30,314 nt of DNA, from assembly GCA_910579955.1 (NCBI GenBank), contig CAJTWE010000029.1, forward strand, positions 1 through 30,314. Direction: 5' to 3'. Every line of letters starts with the position of its first letter. The stretch's first letter is position 1. Both the position numbers and the translations under genes were made by a program. Shown here one piece after another: positions 16,491 to 26,008 of the stretch. The notes under the pieces are model-generated. The model searched no databases and was not told the DNA's origin. It worked only from the letters and a program-made list of their open reading frames with translations. The stretch is from an uncultured Ruminococcus sp. Its GTDB lineage: Bacteria > Bacillota > Clostridia > Oscillospirales > Ruminococcaceae.

Positions 16491-17843
16491 ATGGGAAGAT
16501 TATTTGGAACAGATGGAGCTAGGGGAGTAGCAATTACAGAGCTTACTTGTGAAATAGCAATGCTTATTGGTCGTGCCGCAGCATTGGTTCTTACAAATGA
16601 AACTGATAAAAAACCATGTATTTTTATAGGTAAAGATACAAGAATTTCTTCTGACGTTTTAGAAGCTGCACTTTGTGCTGGTATTTGCTCGGTAGGAGCT
16701 AATGCTGTACGTTTAGGTGTTGTTCCTACACCTGCTGTAGCATATCTTGTTCGTACAAAAGGTGCAGATGCAGGCATTATGATCTCTGCTTCTCACAACA
16801 GTGTTGAATTTAATGGTATAAAGCTTTTTGCTTCTACAGGATACAAGCTTCCAGATGCTATAGAAGAAGAGATCGAGAAACTTGTTTTGGATTCTCCTAA
16901 AGATATGCCGCTTAAATCAAATACTGATATCGGCAGAATAACAGATTATGAAGCAGCGCAGGATGACTATATTGACTATATTGCAAGCTGTATTGATTCA
17001 AATCTTAATGGTACATATTTAGCACTTGACTGCGCAAATGGAAGTTCTTCAGGCACTGCAAAGAAGCTTTTTGAAAAGCTTGGAGCAAGAGTTGATATGC
17101 TTAGTGCAGAACCGGATGGTACAAATATTAATGATAACTGCGGTTCTACGCATATGGAAAATCTTATGGCATATGTTAAAGAACATGGTTGTGACGCAGG
17201 TCTTGCATTTGATGGCGATGCAGATCGTTGTCTTGCAGTAGATGAAAACGGCTGCCTTATTGATGGCGATAAGCTTATTGCAATAGCCGCAAATGCTATG
17301 AAAAATAATGGTAAGCTTAAAAATAATACAGCAGTTGTTACTGTTATGTCAAATCTTGGATTTTTCCACTTTGCAAAGCGTGAAGGCATTGAAACAGCAG
17401 CTACAAAAGTAGGCGATCGTTATGTACTTGAAGAAATGCTGGCAAAGGGTTATAATATAGGTGGTGAACAGAGCGGTCACATAATTTTCCTTGATCATGC
17501 AACAACAGGTGACGGTCAGCTTTCTGGTGCTAAGATTATTGAGATTCTTGTAAATTCCGGAAAGAAAATGAGTGAAGTCGCATCAATTATGGAATCATTT
17601 CCACAGCTTATGTTGAATGTTCGCATAAAGCCTGAACACAGAAATGTGTGGAGAGATGATGACAAGGTAAAAGCTGTTATGAATCTTTATGAAGAAAAGC
17701 TTGGCGAAGATGGACGTATTCTTGTACGTGAAAGCGGAACAGAACCTCTTATCCGTGTTATGGTAGAGGGTAAGGATGCAGACCTTATGGAAGAGGCTTG
17801 CAGAAATATAACAGCAGCAATTGAAGAATTTGTACAGAAGTAA
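16491..17843 (+). CDS. glmM: Phosphoglucosamine mutase
   Basis: Converts glucosamine-6-phosphate to glucosamine-1-phosphate on the way to UDP-GlcNAc for peptidoglycan; cytosolic. The alpha-D-phosphohexomutase pattern is complete: LFGTDGARG at residues 3-11, the phosphoserine loop ISASHNSVEFNGIKLF with Ser101, the Mg site DGDADR (241-246), the sugar-binding GGEQSGH, and the phosphate loop RESGTEPLIRVMVEG near the C-terminus. Length 450 aa is standard. AAAGGAG lies 11 bases before ATG 16491, a rather long spacing. It follows ruvB by 48 bases in the same direction. The SGH residues after GGEQ support GlmM over phosphomannomutase. Confidence 0.97.
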   Translation: MGRLFGTDGARGVAITELTCEIAMLIGRAAALVLTNETDKKPCIFIGKDTRISSDVLEAALCAGICSVGANAVRLGVVPTPAVAYLVRTKGADAGIMISASHNSVEFNGIKLFASTGYKLPDAIEEEIEKLVLDSPKDMPLKSNTDIGRITDYEAAQDDYIDYIASCIDSNLNGTYLALDCANGSSSGTAKKLFEKLGARVDMLSAEPDGTNINDNCGSTHMENLMAYVKEHGCDAGLAFDGDADRCLAVDENGCLIDGDKLIAIAANAMKNNGKLKNNTAVVTVMSNLGFFHFAKREGIETAATKVGDRYVLEEMLAKGYNIGGEQSGHIIFLDHATTGDGQLSGAKIIEILVNSGKKMSEVASIMESFPQLMLNVRIKPEHRNVWRDDDKVKAVMNLYEEKLGEDGRILVRESGTEPLIRVMVEGKDADLMEEACRNITAAIEEFVQK

Positions 17844-17861
17844 AATAAAGGAGCGAGTATT

Positions 17862-18734
17862 TTGAGAGCAGCAAATCGGTGGAAGGAGTATCGAATTCTG
17901 GATACATCTTCGCAGGAAAAATTAGAGGTGTGGAATGATATTACCCTGATACGACCCGATCCTCAGATAATATGGCGTACACCAAAGAGTGTTTCTGAAT
18001 GGAATAGTGCAGACGGTCATTATACACGTTCATCAACTGGCGGTGGAAAATGGCGCTTTTCTAATAAAATTCCGGAATCATGGGAACTCCGCTATGAACC
18101 GCTTGAGCTTACTTTTAAAATTCAGCCTACAGGTTTCAAGCACACGGGTCTTTTTCCTGAACAGGCTGTAAACTGGGATTTTGTTGCTGATAAGATCAAA
18201 AATGCGGGCAGACCAATTTCAGTTTTAAATCTTTTTGCCTATACAGGCGGTGCTACTCTTGCTTGTGCACGTGCCGGGGCTTCCGTTTGTCATGTTGATG
18301 CTTCAAAGGGAATGGTTCAGTGGGCAAGAGAGAATGCTGCACTTTCTAATATGACAGATAAGCCGATTAGATGGATAGTAGACGACTGTGAAAAGTTTGT
18401 TGCACGTGAAATACGACGTGGAAGAAAATATGACGCTGTTATAATGGATCCTCCAAGCTATGGCAGAGGTCCTGGAGGCGAAGTATGGAAGCTTGAGGAC
18501 TGTGTGTACGACCTTGTAAAGCTATGTTCAGGAGTTCTCAGTGATGAACCGTTATTTGTTCTGATAAACAGCTATACAACAGGTCTTTCACCGTCTGTAA
18601 TGGGCTACATACTTGGCAGCGTTTTACAAAAGGACTTTGGTGGAAGTATCACGTTTGATGAGATAGGTCTGCCTGTAGAACAAAGCAAGATGGTACTGCC
18701 ATGTGGCAATACTGCTATATGGCAGAGTAAATAA
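17862..18734 (+). CDS. Class I SAM-dependent methyltransferase, RlmI/RlmK-like
   Basis: Probable rRNA (or other RNA) methyltransferase using S-adenosylmethionine. The Rossmann-fold core starts near residue 118: motif I NLFAYTGGATLA (123-134), acidic motif II HVDASKGMV (144-152), and motif IV DPPSYGRGPGGEVWK (196-210), the catalytic loop typical of the RlmI/RlmK group (PF10672). Length is 290 aa; the N-terminal 110 residues lack the PUA domain of full RlmI (about 396 aa), as in the shorter clostridial members. The start is TTG at 17862, chosen because AAGGAG sits 8 bases upstream and no closer ATG exists. It follows glmM by 18 bases. The modified base cannot be predicted. Confidence 0.85.
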   Translation: MRAANRWKEYRILDTSSQEKLEVWNDITLIRPDPQIIWRTPKSVSEWNSADGHYTRSSTGGGKWRFSNKIPESWELRYEPLELTFKIQPTGFKHTGLFPEQAVNWDFVADKIKNAGRPISVLNLFAYTGGATLACARAGASVCHVDASKGMVQWARENAALSNMTDKPIRWIVDDCEKFVAREIRRGRKYDAVIMDPPSYGRGPGGEVWKLEDCVYDLVKLCSGVLSDEPLFVLINSYTTGLSPSVMGYILGSVLQKDFGGSITFDEIGLPVEQSKMVLPCGNTAIWQSK

Positions 18735-18765
18735 ACAACACTTATGAAAGGATACTGAGAAAACT

Positions 18766-19614
18766 ATGAGTGTTCAGCTTAAGGCAGAAAATCTCTGTTT
18801 TCATTATACGGATGAGGATGGCAATAGGACTTCAAAAGATATTTTAAAGAATATTTCTCTGGAAATAGAAAAAGGTTCTTTTGTTGCGATACTTGGTCAT
18901 AATGGCTCCGGAAAATCAACTCTTGCAAGATTATTTAATGGTATACTTGTTCCTTCTTCAGGTAGAATTCTTGCAAATGGTATTGATACAAGCGATGATG
19001 ATAAGATCTATGAGATACGCCGTCACGTTGGAATGGTTTTCCAGAATCCTGATAATCAGATAGTAGCAACGATAGTTGAGGATGATGTAGCATTTGGACC
19101 TGAAAATCTTGGAATGCCTCCGAAGGAAATAAGAAAGCGTGTTGACGATGCGCTTCGTGCAGTTGATATGTACGATCATCGTTTTCATGCACCGTCGCAG
19201 TTATCAGGAGGTCAGAAACAGAGAGTGGCTATTGCTGGTATTATTGCAATGCGTCCCGATTGTATTATTCTTGACGAACCAACAGCAATGCTTGATCCGA
19301 AGGGCCGAAGAGAGGTAATGAAAACTATTCATATGCTTCGCAAAGAATACGGTATTACTATTGTGCTTATTACACACTACATGAACGAGGCTGTAGAAGC
19401 GGATCGTGTGATTGTAATTGATGACGGAGAGATAATAATAGATAATACTCCGGAGAATGTTTTTGTAAAACCTGAACTTTTACAGGCAGTAGGACTGGAT
19501 GTTCCACAAAGTACAGAGCTTTTGTGGAAACTTAAAAGTGAAGGAATACCGGTTTTGGTAAATGCGATCAATGAAAAGCATTGCGTGGATACTATTATGA
19601 ATTTGTTTGCTTAA
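18766..19614 (+). CDS. ecfA1: Energy-coupling factor transporter ATPase EcfA1
   Basis: One of the paired ATPases of a group II ECF transporter, which powers uptake of vitamins or metals through interchangeable S components. Motifs: Walker A GHNGSGKST (44-52), Q-loop VFQNPDNQIV (91-100), signature LSGGQKQR (146-153), Walker B CIILDEP (166-172) with catalytic Glu171, and switch His in LITHYM. Length 282 aa is normal. AAAGGA lies 13 bases before the ATG, a weak placement. It is followed at 15 bases by ecfA2. No S-component gene is in the window, as expected for a shared module. Confidence 0.95.
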   Translation: MSVQLKAENLCFHYTDEDGNRTSKDILKNISLEIEKGSFVAILGHNGSGKSTLARLFNGILVPSSGRILANGIDTSDDDKIYEIRRHVGMVFQNPDNQIVATIVEDDVAFGPENLGMPPKEIRKRVDDALRAVDMYDHRFHAPSQLSGGQKQRVAIAGIIAMRPDCIILDEPTAMLDPKGRREVMKTIHMLRKEYGITIVLITHYMNEAVEADRVIVIDDGEIIIDNTPENVFVKPELLQAVGLDVPQSTELLWKLKSEGIPVLVNAINEKHCVDTIMNLFA

Positions 19615-19629
19615 ATAAAGGAGTTAGCT

Positions 19630-20499
19630 GTGGAAGTATTACGTACAGAAGAACTGACATATCAATACAGTATTGGTACGCCATTTGAAAAAACGGCAGT
19701 AGACCGTGTGAATCTGGAGATAGAAGAGGGGGCTTTTGTAGGGGTAATAGGTTCTACCGGTTCAGGCAAATCAACGCTTATGCAGCATTTTAATGGACTG
19801 TTAAGACCTACTGCGGGTACTGTTTATCTGAGTGGACAAGATATATGGGCTGATAAAAATAATCTCATGGATGTAAGATTTAAGGTAGGTCTTGTATTTC
19901 AATATCCTGAATATCAGCTTTTTGAAGAAACTGTATATCGTGATATAGCATATGGACCTTTAAATATGGGGCTTACAGAAAGTGAAGTAAAGGATCGTGT
20001 TTTTGAAGCAGCTGATTTTGTTGGCCTTACAGAAGAACAGCTTTCCAAGTCTCCCTTTGCACTTTCAGGCGGACAAAAACGACGTGCTGCCATTGCAGGA
20101 GTTATGGCAATGCGTCCGAAGATACTCATACTTGATGAACCAACAGCAGGCCTTGATCCAATGGGACGAGAAGAGATACTGTCGGAGATACGTCGTTATC
20201 ATAAGAAAACAGGTTGCACGATCCTTCTTGTTTCTCATAGCATGGAGGATGTATCAAGGTATGCTGAAAAGCTTCTTGTAATGAATAAAGGAAAAGTTTT
20301 TTGTTATGATGATACAAGAGAAGTTTTTAAACGTGCAGGTGAGCTTGAAAAAATCGGTCTGTCTGTTCCTGAAATAACACGTATATGCATGGAGCTGCGC
20401 AAAAGAGGAATTTCACTGAGCGACAGCATCTACACAGTTGACGAAGCTGTAAAACAAATAGTTCAGTATTATAAAGATAAAAAAGGAGGCGATATCTGA
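19630..20499 (+). CDS. ecfA2: Energy-coupling factor transporter ATPase EcfA2
   Basis: Second ATPase of the ECF module; forms a heterodimer with EcfA1. Motifs: Walker A GSTGSGKST (41-49), Q-loop LVFQYPEYQLFEE (88-100), signature LSGGQKRR (145-152), Walker B ILILDEP (165-171), and H-loop LLVSHSMED. The FQYPEYQLFEE Q-loop and the extra SIGTPFEKTAVDRV segment before the Walker strand are typical of EcfA2 rather than EcfA1. The start is GTG 19630, with AAAGGAG six bases upstream. The stop overlaps the ecfT ATG by one base (TGATG). Length 289 aa is usual. Confidence 0.95.
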   Translation: MEVLRTEELTYQYSIGTPFEKTAVDRVNLEIEEGAFVGVIGSTGSGKSTLMQHFNGLLRPTAGTVYLSGQDIWADKNNLMDVRFKVGLVFQYPEYQLFEETVYRDIAYGPLNMGLTESEVKDRVFEAADFVGLTEEQLSKSPFALSGGQKRRAAIAGVMAMRPKILILDEPTAGLDPMGREEILSEIRRYHKKTGCTILLVSHSMEDVSRYAEKLLVMNKGKVFCYDDTREVFKRAGELEKIGLSVPEITRICMELRKRGISLSDSIYTVDEAVKQIVQYYKDKKGGDI

Positions 20500-21302
20500 T
20501 GCTGAAAGATATAACCATAGGACAATATTTCCCTGGGGATAGTTTTCTTCACAGACTCGATCCTCGTTTTAAAATAGTAATGACACTATTATATATTGCT
20601 ATGCTTTTTATGGGCAATGAACTTTATTCTTTGTTGTTTGGTGTGGTATATTGCATTTTAGCTTTTTCTTTGTCCAAGCTGTCGATAAAGCTTTTTGGAA
20701 AGAATATAAAGCCGCTTTTGCCAATTTTACTTATAACAGCTGTTCTGGATATTTTTTTTATTAGAGAGGGCACGGTATACTTTCAAGCAGGCTTTTTTAA
20801 ATTAACTGAGGACGGAGTTTTTACAGCGATAAGAATGATTGTACGTATATTATTTCTCATTATAGGTTCATCGCTTCTTACTTATACCACATCACCGATT
20901 CAGCTTACGGATGCAATAGAACGTCTTTTATCACCACTTAAAAAGCTTCATTTTCCTGTGCATTCATTTGCTATGATGATGTCAATAGCTTTAAGATTTA
21001 TACCAACCCTTATGGATGAGACGGATAAAATTATTGCAGCTCAAAAAGCAAGAGGAGCAGGATTTGATTCATCCAAGTTAAAAGATAAGGCAAAAGCCCT
21101 TGTACCGGTGCTTATACCGTTGTTTGTGTCTGCATTCAGGCGTGCTGAGGAACTCGCCACAGCTATGGAGTGCAGGTGTTATAGGGGAGATGTGGGACGT
21201 ACTAAGATGAAATCTATGAGTGCAGGAAGAAATGATTTTATTGCACTTACAGTAACTATTTTGATGCTTGGTGCTGCTATAGTTACAACAGTTCTTTTTT
21301 AA
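20499..21302 (+). CDS. ecfT: Energy-coupling factor transmembrane protein EcfT
   Basis: Membrane scaffold that joins the two ATPases to S components. The 267 aa include about five to six hydrophobic helices. The opening FLHRLDPRFKI is a family hallmark. Coupling-helix motifs are visible: QKARGAGFD near residues 181-189 (X-R-G) and MECRCYRGD near 221-229; in many homologues the latter reads A-R-G-Y, so the second box is slightly altered. AAGGAGG lies 9 bases before the ATG inside ecfA2, and the one-base overlap indicates coupled synthesis. Confidence 0.94.
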   Translation: MLKDITIGQYFPGDSFLHRLDPRFKIVMTLLYIAMLFMGNELYSLLFGVVYCILAFSLSKLSIKLFGKNIKPLLPILLITAVLDIFFIREGTVYFQAGFFKLTEDGVFTAIRMIVRILFLIIGSSLLTYTTSPIQLTDAIERLLSPLKKLHFPVHSFAMMMSIALRFIPTLMDETDKIIAAQKARGAGFDSSKLKDKAKALVPVLIPLFVSAFRRAEELATAMECRCYRGDVGRTKMKSMSAGRNDFIALTVTILMLGAAIVTTVLF

Positions 21303-21316
21303 TACGAGGTGTATTT

Positions 21317-24043
21317 ATGGATACTGAAAAATCTTGCATATATGAAAGATCTTCTTGCGGTGAAAGTGGTGCAGGCAAATCAATAAAACAATTTAAAAGA
21401 AATCAGGCAGATACAAGGTGCTATCTGCTTTTATCTTTTTTTATACCATGTCTTTTGGTAGGAATATGCTGGGCATTTATGGGAGTCCATCCATTTGGTG
21501 ACAGACAGATACTTGTAACTGATTTCTGGCATCAGTATTTTCCATTTGCAAATATACTTCACGGAAAGCTGCAAAGTTTTTCTTCACTGCTCTATACGTG
21601 GGAATCCGGACTTGGTTCTAATTTTATAGCTATGATGGCATATTATGCAGCAAGTCCTCTCAATCTTTTGACTATTTTTATACCAGAATCATTTTTGCGT
21701 GATGGCATTACGATTATACTGCTTTTAAAAATCGGATTTGCAGGGCTGTTTATGTCAATGATGTTGAAGTATGCATTTAGACGTAATGATATTTCTATAT
21801 GTTTTTTTTCAGTTATGTATGCTTTGTGCAGCTATATTCTGGGCTACAGCTGGAACATTATATGGATAGATACAGTTGCTCTTCTACCTCTTGTAATGCT
21901 TGGACTACTAAAGCTTATACGTGATAAAAAGTGTGTCCTTTATATTTCTTCACTTGCCGTAGCACTCATATCTAATTATTATATTGGATTATTTATATGT
22001 ATATTTACTGTAATAGCATTTTTCTGCATATGCATTTTTGAATGTAAGGGACCGAAACAGTTTATTTTTTCCGGACTTCGTACACTTGGAGCTACAGCTG
22101 TTGGAATAGGGCTTGGCGCATTTATACTGATTCCTGCATTTTTTGCGCTTAAGCTTACAAACAGTGCTGATAATTTATTTCCGACATATCTTAATTTTTA
22201 TGAGGAATGGCTGGATGTTCTTGCAAATATGACAGCTTTCCGAGAACCAACTGTAAAAGAAGGTCTGCCTAATCTTTACTGCGGCATTATATGTGTGGTG
22301 CTTATGGGAATGTTTCTGCGTTCTGGCAGGATACGTATTCGTGAAAAAATTGCAGCAGTGCTTATTCTCGCATTTATTATTGTAAGCTGTAATATGAATT
22401 ATCTTAATTTTATATGGCATGGATTTCATAATACAAATATGCTTCCTTATCGGTTTGCATTTTTATTTTCATTTGTTATGATCGTGATGGCGTATAGGGC
22501 GTTTGATCTGGTAATATCAGGTAAAATAAAAATTTTCGATGTAATAGCTATGGCAGTAGTTGCGGCAGCTTTTTTCGCTGTAACATGGTTTTCAAATCGT
22601 GACGATGCAAAGACTAGAGCGATGTGGATGAGTTTGATCTTATCAGTTTTTTATGTGATCGTAATGTTTTTGTATGAGAGACGGTTATTGAAATGCTTTA
22701 CTATGTGCGGTTTGATTTCTGTTGGACTGTTATTTGAAATGTTTATTCATACACGTATAAGTACTCAAGCAGTGGGAACGTCTGATTATGTAAGCTATCC
22801 GCTGAGAAATGCAGAAGTATCTGAAACACTTGAAAAAATAAATGAAATGGATACGGAGTTATTTAGTCGTACAGAGATGAGTACATGGTATACTCTTAAC
22901 GATCCTGCTCTTTATTCCTATAATGGTATTTCACAGTTTTCTTCTATGGCAAATAAAAGCGTAACAACCTTTATGAGAACACTTGGACTTCCTGCTTCCG
23001 AGGCAGGTAATAGATATTATTATGGACTTACTTCACCAGTTACTAACATGTTTACCGGAATAAAATATATCATATCAAGAAATGGTACAGTAATGGATGA
23101 TAATACCCTTGAACTTATTTCGCTTGATGGACAAGTAGCTGCGTATGAGAATAAATACTTTCTTCCAATAGGCTTTATGACAGATAAAAAGATTTTATCT
23201 TATGATGGACTTTTGCATTCAAATCCTTTTGAAGCACAGAATTCACTTTTTTCAAAGGCAACGAGCATAGATGAACAACTCTTTACGCCTATAGATGTTA
23301 CTAATACGGCACATATAGGTATGTCACAAAACAATGGCGTGTATCGTACCGCTTATGGAAATTATACTTTTGCAGTTGATGAAACGGCAGATTCGCATAC
23401 ATTCAAGTATAATTTTATTCCTAATGAGGACTCAATTCTTTATGCTTATGTATCTGCCGACGGAGTTACAAGTGTAGAAATTTTACATGATAATTCAAGT
23501 ATTGGTTCTTATAGCGTTACTAAGAAGCAGGGATTTATAGCACCAATTGGAAAATGTGATGCAGGAGTAAAGACAACAGTTAGTGCAAATGTTTCAGATG
23601 AAGGTGTTAAAAGAGGTTCTATTAAGATTTACGTTTATAGTCTCAATGAAGAACTTTTGCAAAGAGGATATCAAAAGCTTCTTTCATCTGCTGTGAAGCT
23701 TGATGAATTTTCAGATACAAAGCTTTCAGGTACTGTAAATGCAGCCGAAACAGGATTATGCTATTTTTCAATACCTTATGAAAAGGGCTGGACAGCATAT
23801 ATTGATGATGAAAAAACAGATATTCAAACGGTAGGGGATGCAATGCTTGCCGTGCCAGTAGAAAAAGGAAATCATAATATTAAGCTTGTTTACTTTCCTG
23901 AGGGTATGACGTTGGGAATAATGATATCATCTATCGCTTTTATTATATGGGTATTGATTCTGCTGTCTGAATTTGATATTATAAATAAGATTAGATTAAG
24001 AATTAGATTAAAAATTCAAAATAATAGTGGGAGGAAGACATGA
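21317..24043 (+). CDS. YfhO-family polytopic membrane protein
   Basis: Large membrane protein (908 aa) of the YfhO family (PF09586, GT-C-like fold). Characterised relatives take part in glycosylation of cell-wall polymers such as lipoteichoic acid (family knowledge); the substrate here is unknown. After a polar cytoplasmic start, the first helix lies near residues 36-60. It is followed by the acidic loop GDRQILVTDFWHQYFPFA, which resembles the conserved catalytic-type loop of GT-C enzymes, then about 11-12 helices to residue 480, a large extracytoplasmic beta-rich region (about 480-860, with STWYTLNDPALYSYNG and PYEKGWTAYIDDE), and a last helix near 870-892. AGGTG precedes ATG 21317. It sits between ecfT and truA, which are usually adjacent in Firmicutes, and overlaps truA by four bases. 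Confidence 0.87.
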   Translation: MDTEKSCIYERSSCGESGAGKSIKQFKRNQADTRCYLLLSFFIPCLLVGICWAFMGVHPFGDRQILVTDFWHQYFPFANILHGKLQSFSSLLYTWESGLGSNFIAMMAYYAASPLNLLTIFIPESFLRDGITIILLLKIGFAGLFMSMMLKYAFRRNDISICFFSVMYALCSYILGYSWNIIWIDTVALLPLVMLGLLKLIRDKKCVLYISSLAVALISNYYIGLFICIFTVIAFFCICIFECKGPKQFIFSGLRTLGATAVGIGLGAFILIPAFFALKLTNSADNLFPTYLNFYEEWLDVLANMTAFREPTVKEGLPNLYCGIICVVLMGMFLRSGRIRIREKIAAVLILAFIIVSCNMNYLNFIWHGFHNTNMLPYRFAFLFSFVMIVMAYRAFDLVISGKIKIFDVIAMAVVAAAFFAVTWFSNRDDAKTRAMWMSLILSVFYVIVMFLYERRLLKCFTMCGLISVGLLFEMFIHTRISTQAVGTSDYVSYPLRNAEVSETLEKINEMDTELFSRTEMSTWYTLNDPALYSYNGISQFSSMANKSVTTFMRTLGLPASEAGNRYYYGLTSPVTNMFTGIKYIISRNGTVMDDNTLELISLDGQVAAYENKYFLPIGFMTDKKILSYDGLLHSNPFEAQNSLFSKATSIDEQLFTPIDVTNTAHIGMSQNNGVYRTAYGNYTFAVDETADSHTFKYNFIPNEDSILYAYVSADGVTSVEILHDNSSIGSYSVTKKQGFIAPIGKCDAGVKTTVSANVSDEGVKRGSIKIYVYSLNEELLQRGYQKLLSSAVKLDEFSDTKLSGTVNAAETGLCYFSIPYEKGWTAYIDDEKTDIQTVGDAMLAVPVEKGNHNIKLVYFPEGMTLGIMISSIAFIIWVLILLSEFDIINKIRLRIRLKIQNNSGRKT

Positions 24044-24783
24044 GAAATTTAAAAGTAATCATGGCGTTTCGTGGTACGAATTATCACGGCTATCAGCGTC
24101 AAAATAATGCTGTGACAGTTCAGGAAACGGTTGAAAAAGCTGTATCAAAAATTCTCAATACAAAAACAATTATTCACGGTTGTTCAAGAACTGATACAGG
24201 TGTTCATGCAGATATGTTCTGCTTTACATTTAAAACGGAAAATCAAATCCCACTCAGAAATTTTGTACGTGGAATAAATGGCTATCTTCCAGATGATATT
24301 TCGGTTTTAAGCTGCGAGGAAGTACCCGAGGATTTTCATGCTAGATTCAGTTGCAAAGGGAAAACGTATCTTTATCGCATTCACAACAGTGAATCAAAAA
24401 ATCCTTTTGCTACAGATCTTGCACTTCATTATCGCAGACCTCTTAACATTGAACTTATGAGAGAAGCTGCATTATTCTTTGTAGGAACTCATGACTTCGG
24501 AAGCTTTTGTGCAGACTGTTCAAAAAAGCTTTGCACAATACGAACTATATATCAATTTCAAATAGAAATGAACGGAAATGATGTTAAAATACTTGTAAAA
24601 GGCGATGGTTTCCTGTATAATATGGTTAGGATATTAGTTGGCACGTTGCTTGATATAAATGAGGGAAGAATAAAGATATCTGATCTTGAAAATATTATGA
24701 ATGCAAGAGACCGTAAACTTGCCGGAAGAACAGCGCTGCCGCATGGTTTGTATCTTCATGAAGTGTATTATGACAGCATCTGA
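24040..24783 (+). CDS. truA: tRNA pseudouridine38-40 synthase TruA
   Basis: Makes pseudouridine in the anticodon arm of many tRNAs at positions 38-40. The catalytic Asp52 lies in SRTDTGVHA (49-57). Other family segments are AFRGTNYHGYQRQ at the N-terminus, DFHARFSCKGKTYLYRI, HDFGSFC and GDGFLYNMVRILVGTLLDI. Length 247 aa is standard. The start overlaps the previous stop as ATGA, with GGGAGG about 9 bases upstream, indicating coupling to the YfhO-family gene. Confidence 0.96.
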   Translation: MRNLKVIMAFRGTNYHGYQRQNNAVTVQETVEKAVSKILNTKTIIHGCSRTDTGVHADMFCFTFKTENQIPLRNFVRGINGYLPDDISVLSCEEVPEDFHARFSCKGKTYLYRIHNSESKNPFATDLALHYRRPLNIELMREAALFFVGTHDFGSFCADCSKKLCTIRTIYQFQIEMNGNDVKILVKGDGFLYNMVRILVGTLLDINEGRIKISDLENIMNARDRKLAGRTALPHGLYLHEVYYDSI

Positions 24784-24839
24784 ATAATGCTGGAAAGGAG
24801 AAAGCATTCTTTATATTATTTATATAGGGTGCAAGGCGT

Positions 24840-26000
24840 ATGAAAAAAGATAAAGTTGATTCAATAGAAAAAAGGAAAAGAAAAAAAACACAGAAAAGTT
24901 TATTAAGACTTTTGATCCTTATGCTGATAGCTGCGTTTTGTGTGTTTCTCTATATGAACAGAGAAAACTGGATAAGCGGAGTTGAAAATAAAATAGAATC
25001 TATTCGTCAAAACGACGGAGTTCTTGCTGAAGGTAATTTTCCTCTTAAAGTTGCTGATGACAGTGATTATCAATTACAAGTTCTTGACGATAAACTAGCA
25101 CTTTTGAGCAATTCATACCTTTATCTCTACTCGGTTCAGGGTGAGAACGCTGATACAAGACAGATCACATATACACGACCTGTTATAAAAACAAAAGGTG
25201 ATTATGCTCTGTGCTTTGAACATGGCGGTACTAATTTTAGAGTTGACAGAACTGATGATCTGGTGTATGAAAGAGATGCTGATGATCTTATTATAACAGG
25301 TGCTGTAAGCAACAGCGGATATACAGCACTTGTAACTGAATCAAACACATACAGCTGTTCGATATATGTTTATGATAATAACGGTAAAAAAATTTATACA
25401 AGAAATTGTGTTGAACGTGTAAATGAACTTAGCTTTGATAACGACAGCAAGGGATGCATTTTTGTAGAGCTGAATTCTGAAAAGGGTGAGGTTTCTTCTG
25501 TTTTACAAAGAATAAGATTTGAACAAAAAGAGGGAATATGGGAAACACCTGCTATTTCTACTCTGTGCATTGAAACTTCTTTTACAGAAGATGGAAGAAT
25601 CTGTGTTATTGGCGATAATATGTGTGCATACTATAATAAAAAAGGTCAGCTTGAATCTATGTATACATATACAGGTACGCTTTTAAGTTATCATGTAAAT
25701 AACGGACAGGCTGCTGTTTTGATACGCAGCGATGAGACCCGTGAAACAAATCTTGTTTTGCTTGATGGTTCTGCCGAAGATCCTGTAATAGTTACAGCAA
25801 ATCAGTCGGCATCTTATGTGCGTGTTGGGGACGAAGAGGCATACCTTATGAGCGGTGACAATATTGTATCATATTCATTTTCAGGAAATGCTGTCGCAAC
25901 AGTTTCACTTGATAATGCCTATGAACGCTTTGTAAAGCAAGGAGATTATCTTTTCCTTATGAGCTATAATAAGATAGACAGAGTTAATTTTGATGAATAA
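24840..26000 (+). CDS. DUF5711-family membrane-anchored protein
   Basis: Function unknown. A strongly basic N-terminus (KRKRKKTQK) precedes one TM helix at about residues 22-40; the rest (about 345 aa) should be outside the cell. That part is made of repeated short beta strands (YLYLYSVQG, SIYVYDNNGKKI, MCAYYNKKGQLE, LVLLDGS, LFLMSYNKIDRV), which suggests a beta-propeller. This matches the DUF5711 family seen in Ruminococcus and relatives (recognised from pattern). ATG 24840 follows AGGGTG at 8 bases; a better AAGGAG at 24795 has no usable start because the frame is closed just upstream of 24840. Eight bases separate it from a CvpA-like gene, so the two may work together at the membrane. Confidence 0.75.
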   Translation: MKKDKVDSIEKRKRKKTQKSLLRLLILMLIAAFCVFLYMNRENWISGVENKIESIRQNDGVLAEGNFPLKVADDSDYQLQVLDDKLALLSNSYLYLYSVQGENADTRQITYTRPVIKTKGDYALCFEHGGTNFRVDRTDDLVYERDADDLIITGAVSNSGYTALVTESNTYSCSIYVYDNNGKKIYTRNCVERVNELSFDNDSKGCIFVELNSEKGEVSSVLQRIRFEQKEGIWETPAISTLCIETSFTEDGRICVIGDNMCAYYNKKGQLESMYTYTGTLLSYHVNNGQAAVLIRSDETRETNLVLLDGSAEDPVIVTANQSASYVRVGDEEAYLMSGDNIVSYSFSGNAVATVSLDNAYERFVKQGDYLFLMSYNKIDRVNFDE

Positions 26001-26008
26001 GGAGTATT

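Noticed and set aside
21359..21382. Walker A-like GESGAGKS near the N-terminus of the YfhO-family protein
   Set aside because: It lies in a short polar tail before the first TM helix with no P-loop fold around it; a chance match.
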